From: Methylococcaceae bacterium
GTDB lineage: Bacteria > Pseudomonadota > Gammaproteobacteria > Methylococcales > Methylomonadaceae
Direction of reading: 5' to 3'
NCBI GenBank assembly: GCA_947505055.1
Contig: CANNLO010000213.1
Location: 1-7,883 of the forward strand
DNA length: 7,883 bases
Shown: in pieces, positions 6,373 to 7,883 of the stretch
Layout of the letters: each line of letters opens with the position of its first letter
Numbering within the stretch: position 1 is the stretch's first letter
Notes under the pieces: model-generated
What the model saw: the letters and a program-made list of their open reading frames with translations, nothing else
The model's database searches: none
Told to the model about the DNA's origin: nothing
Translations under genes and position numbers: made by a program

Positions 6373-6574
6373 ATACATTTTGGCGCTGCAATACATAAAC
6401 TGTTTACTGTTTAAGAGCACAACGTTTTGATTGCTGAGTAAAAATTGCAAAATAAGGATAGACGTTTGCAGTAATAACGATTTAGCTAACGGGTTAAAAT
6501 CCTGTGGCGATTTTATCGCAGCCGAAACAAAATTTATCCAAGCTGTTATGAGCGTTTACGCAGAAGAAAAACGA

Positions 6575-6602
6575 TTGCACTTTTCTTTAAAAACGCTATC
6601 AT
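6575..6602 (+). promoter_or_regulatory. Candidate sigma-70 promoter of the hicAB operon, with flanking inverted repeat
   Basis: TTGCAC (6575-6580), a 16-bp spacer and TATCAT (6597-6602) sit immediately before the ATG at 6610. The predicted transcript would start at or next to the start codon, so hicA would be leaderless, in keeping with the lack of a ribosome-binding site. A perfect 7-bp inverted repeat AGCGTTT (6551-6557) / AAACGCT (6591-6597) brackets the -35 region, and the palindrome GCGTTTACGC (6552-6561) overlaps its left arm. These are plausible HicB operator sites, because HicB-type antitoxins with a ribbon-helix-helix tail usually repress their own operon. Confidence 0.45.
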
Positions 6603-6609
6603 TAATGCC

Positions 6610-6864
6610 ATGAACAGCAAGCACCGTAACACACTCGAAACTATTTTTTCTAATCAGTGCAGAGGAAATCTGCCGTGGGATCGTATTGAGTCGTTGCTAG
6701 TCGCTATTGGCTGCAATGTTGTGGAAGGAAGCGGATCGTCGGTAATGTTCGAGAAAAATGGTCGACGGGCCTATTTCCATCGTCCTCATCCGCAACGCGA
6801 AGCGCTTTTATATCGTGTTAAGGCTGTACGCGAGTTTTTGATAAAATTGGAGATCACACCTTGA
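6610..6864 (+). CDS. hicA: HicA-family toxin (predicted mRNA interferase), variant without the usual GSH-type histidine
   Basis: An 84-residue protein of the HicA toxin family, small dsRBD-fold RNases that cut mRNA in a translation-independent way (family knowledge). It matches the longer HicA branch that begins MNSKHRxTLExIF and carries LPWDRIESLLVAIGCNVVEG (21-40), then GSGSSVMFEKNGRRAYFHRPHP. The catalytic His of classical HicA normally follows the Gly/Ser turn (GSH or SNH). Here that turn reads GSGSS (40-44), and the conserved histidines are instead His57 and His60 in FHRPHP. The gene overlaps the next one: its TGA (6862-6864) shares bases with the TTG start at 6861. There is no ribosome-binding site before ATG 6610, so leaderless initiation is likely. 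The pairing with the HicB-type protein downstream makes the toxin call firm. Confidence 0.85.
   Translation: MNSKHRNTLETIFSNQCRGNLPWDRIESLLVAIGCNVVEGSGSSVMFEKNGRRAYFHRPHPQREALLYRVKAVREFLIKLEITP
6849..6852 (+). promoter_or_regulatory. Ribosome-binding site fixing the TTG start of hicB
   Basis: GGAG inside the end of hicA, eight bases before TTG at 6861. The alternative ATG at 6873 has no correctly spaced site, so the TTG start is preferred. It overlaps the toxin stop, giving translational coupling. Confidence 0.7.
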
Positions 6865-7196
6865 AAAACAGGATGACATACCTCGGTTATACTGCCAGCC
6901 TGGAATTTGATCCGGACGATAATATTCTGGTCGGGCGCGTGTTGAGCATTGACGATATTATCAGCTTCCATGGAGAATCAATTGCTGAATTTACGCACGC
7001 ATTCCATGAAGCGGTCGATGATTATATCTCTGCTTGCGAAAAAATAGGACAAACACCTGAAAAGCCCGTTTCTGGTCGATTGATGCTGCGCGTTGCTCCT
7101 GCAATACACGCGGCAGCACTAAAGGCAGCTTCGCACAACGGGTTAAGCCTTAATAAATGGGCGGAGCGAGTTTTACAGCAAGCCGCCCATGGTTGA
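6861..7196 (+). CDS. hicB: HicB-family antitoxin with ribbon-helix-helix C-terminus
   Basis: A 111-residue antitoxin partner of the preceding HicA-like toxin. The N-terminal part (about 5-68) has the HicB partial RNase H-like pattern: MTYLGYTASLEFDPDD, then NILVGRVLSIDDIISFHGES and a long helix FTHAFHEAVDDYISACEKIG. The C-terminal part (about 72-108: SGRLMLRVAPAIHAAALKAA, then GLSLNKWAERVLQQA) is a HicB_C/Arc-like ribbon-helix-helix DNA-binding segment. It should bind and mask the toxin and repress the operon (family knowledge). Translation starts at TTG 6861, one base before the toxin stop, with GGAG eight bases upstream. The toxin-first gene order is the usual one for hicAB. Both genes look intact. 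Confidence 0.9.
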   Translation: MKNRMTYLGYTASLEFDPDDNILVGRVLSIDDIISFHGESIAEFTHAFHEAVDDYISACEKIGQTPEKPVSGRLMLRVAPAIHAAALKAASHNGLSLNKWAERVLQQAAHG

Positions 7197-7228
7197 GTTG
7201 AAGCTGTTATTAAAGAATGAAATGGGGG

Positions 7229-7242
7229 CAGGTCTTGCAATC
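7229..7242. repeat. Target-motif copy 2, undisturbed (direct repeat with 6359-6372)
   Basis: CAGGTCTTGCAATC within ATGGGGGCAGGTCTTGCAATC. It shows the motif with its G-rich left half still attached. A short hairpin CAATC-TACT-GATTG (7238-7251) follows. It begins about 32 bp after the hicB stop, so the two copies of the motif bracket the hicAB operon. Confidence 0.75.
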
Positions 7243-7341
7243 TACTGATTGTAAAGGATTATGGGGTAAGGCAATATTGGTGACTTAATGATGGCAGTCT
7301 TTCTCCCATGGGGTATAGCTATCTACACAAGTAACTTTACT

Positions 7342-7438
7342 CTTTCTCCAGTGGGAGAAGGCGGGGATGAGGGGAGTCAAAATAAGTTTTTTCTTCATTT
7401 TAATTTCCCCTCACCCAACCCTCTCCCGCTGGAGAGGG
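7342..7438. repeat. Inverted pair of REP-like hairpins (REPIN-like)
   Basis: The first hairpin is 7342-7361, an eight-pair stem with one G-T pair and an AGTG loop, followed by GCGGGGATGAGGGG. The second is CCCTCTCC (7419-7426) and GGAGAGGG (7431-7438) with a CGCT loop, preceded by CCCCTCACCCAA. The two units face each other in opposite orientation across an AT-rich spacer (7376-7405). The second unit has the same stem as 216-235. Two inverted REP units with a spacer are the REPIN arrangement, which is mobilised in trans by RayT-type proteins (family knowledge). No such gene is in the window. Confidence 0.75.
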
Positions 7439-7490
7439 CTTCTTAACTTAAGTCAATAATACAATCCCCCATAATTCGTTACAATCAGGA

Positions 7491-7610
7491 CATCTTGAAG
7501 AGCGGATTGATAGTAAGTTTATTCAACTTGAGCAGCGCATGACGATTAAGTTGGGCGCATTAATGGTTATAGCCGTTGGCGCTGTTGCCGCTTTGGTTAA
7601 GTTATTGTAG
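7491..7610 (+). pseudogene. 3' remnant of a small coiled-coil protein with a C-terminal membrane anchor
   Basis: An open frame of 39 codons ends at TAG 7608-7610: HLEERIDSKFIQLEQRMTIK followed by LGALMVIAVGAVAALVKLL. This is an amphipathic, charged helix joined to a single C-terminal hydrophobic segment. That is the layout of the ends of small DUF1640/CCDC90-like proteins, which are typically longer and carry a coiled coil before the anchor. The frame is closed by a TAA at 7449-7451 and has no start codon or ribosome-binding site before the internal ATG at 7539. The 5' part appears lost at or near the REP pair ending at 7438. A very short functional peptide from ATG 7539 (23 residues) cannot be excluded, but it lacks a ribosome-binding site. 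Confidence 0.6.
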
Positions 7611-7669
7611 TCAAAGCAGCATTACTTTTCTGCCCACGCGCACAACCAATATTCTATCGAACTTCAAAC

Positions 7670-7708
7670 AAAAACCATCCAATCCTCTTCGGGTTAAATG
7701 GTTTTTTT
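7670..7708 (+). terminator. Intrinsic terminator, possibly bidirectional
   Basis: A perfect 9-bp stem (7670-7678 with 7698-7706) and an inner five-pair stem AATCC/GGGTT (one wobble) around a TCTTC loop lead into seven Ts (7702-7708). The A-run at 7670-7674 makes it usable on the other strand as well. It lies about 60 bp after the coiled-coil remnant and would once have ended that transcript. Confidence 0.75.
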
Positions 7709-7719
7709 ATTTACTCTTT

Positions 7720-7883
7720 GGGTGACGGCCTACAGGTAAATATTCGGTTAACCTGCCAACTAAAATCACCCAGCTAGCTCGTGTTTGAATTTTCTCTCCA
7801 AGGGGTAAGCCCATACGTCCTTAATAGGGACACTCTGCTTACCAGATGGGCCGAGCTTCCCGCGTCCCTTGGTTTGTCCAAGG
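7720..7883. other. Hairpin-rich non-coding segment running off the window
   Basis: I see no gene here, but several stems. GGGTGA (7720-7725) pairs with TCACCC (7766-7771), enclosing CAGGT/ACCTG (7733-7737, 7751-7755). GGTAAGC (7804-7810) pairs with GCTTACC (7837-7843), enclosing GTCC/GGAC (7817-7820, 7828-7831). CCCAT/ATGGG (7810-7814, 7846-7850) would cross that stem as a pseudoknot. CCTTGG/CCAAGG (7867-7872, 7878-7883) closes the window, and an earlier CCAAGGG at 7798-7804 competes for the same CCCTTGG. It may be the leader of a gene beyond the edge or the end of another repeat. I recognise no named RNA family. Confidence 0.4.

Noticed and set aside
6431..6613. 60-codon frame ending in an ATGA overlap with hicA
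   Set aside because: The overlap suggests coupling, but the only start is TTG without a ribosome-binding site, the product resembles nothing, and a better promoter for hicA lies inside it.

Overview
The window looks like accessory chromosomal DNA of a gammaproteobacterium. That rests on the moderate GC content, the PAS-rich signalling proteins, the REP-like palindromes and the type of IS110 transposase. A methanotroph of the Methylococcales is my best guess, from remembered protein style only, and the genus cannot be fixed from the sequence.

Region 1 (1-4072) is signalling. The 3' end of a plus-strand response-regulator receiver domain, probably the tail of a hybrid kinase, converges on a minus-strand three-PAS soluble histidine kinase. 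A REP-type hairpin nested in a longer inverted repeat separates the two. Upstream of the kinase, on the same strand but about 210 bp away, lies an HD-GYP-like protein that has lost the metal-binding HD dyad and is probably a non-catalytic relative of c-di-GMP phosphodiesterases. Next comes a small acidic protein that resembles the DUF6316 type.

Region 2 (about 4073-4616) is AT-rich with no convincing gene.

Region 3 (about 4617-6360) is a complete IS110-family element of the IS1111 group. The minus-strand DEDD transposase is intact. There are 11-bp subterminal inverted repeats at 4625-4635 and 6339-6349. A roughly 640-bp non-coding end lies downstream of the transposase. In that non-coding end I can read what looks like a bridge RNA. 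One hairpin loop carries guides matching the insertion target, GGGGTCAGGTCT. A second loop carries a guide matching the element's own end, TCACCCAT. Joining the flanks at a shared TCA restores a short repeat that occurs again, undisturbed, at 7222-7242. The same non-coding end also holds a 132-nt near-perfect hairpin containing an exact DnaA-box sequence.

Region 4 (6373-7242) is a hicAB-type toxin-antitoxin operon, translationally coupled through a TTG start. It is bracketed by two exact 14-bp copies of the IS target sequence.

Region 5 (7243-7883) is intergenic debris. It holds an inverted pair of REP hairpins (REPIN-like), the surviving 3' end of a small coiled-coil/membrane-anchor gene, a strong intrinsic terminator, and a hairpin-rich segment running off the end of the window.

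The most interesting item is the legible bridge-RNA programme of the IS1111-group element and its match to a dispersed repeat that also flanks hicAB.
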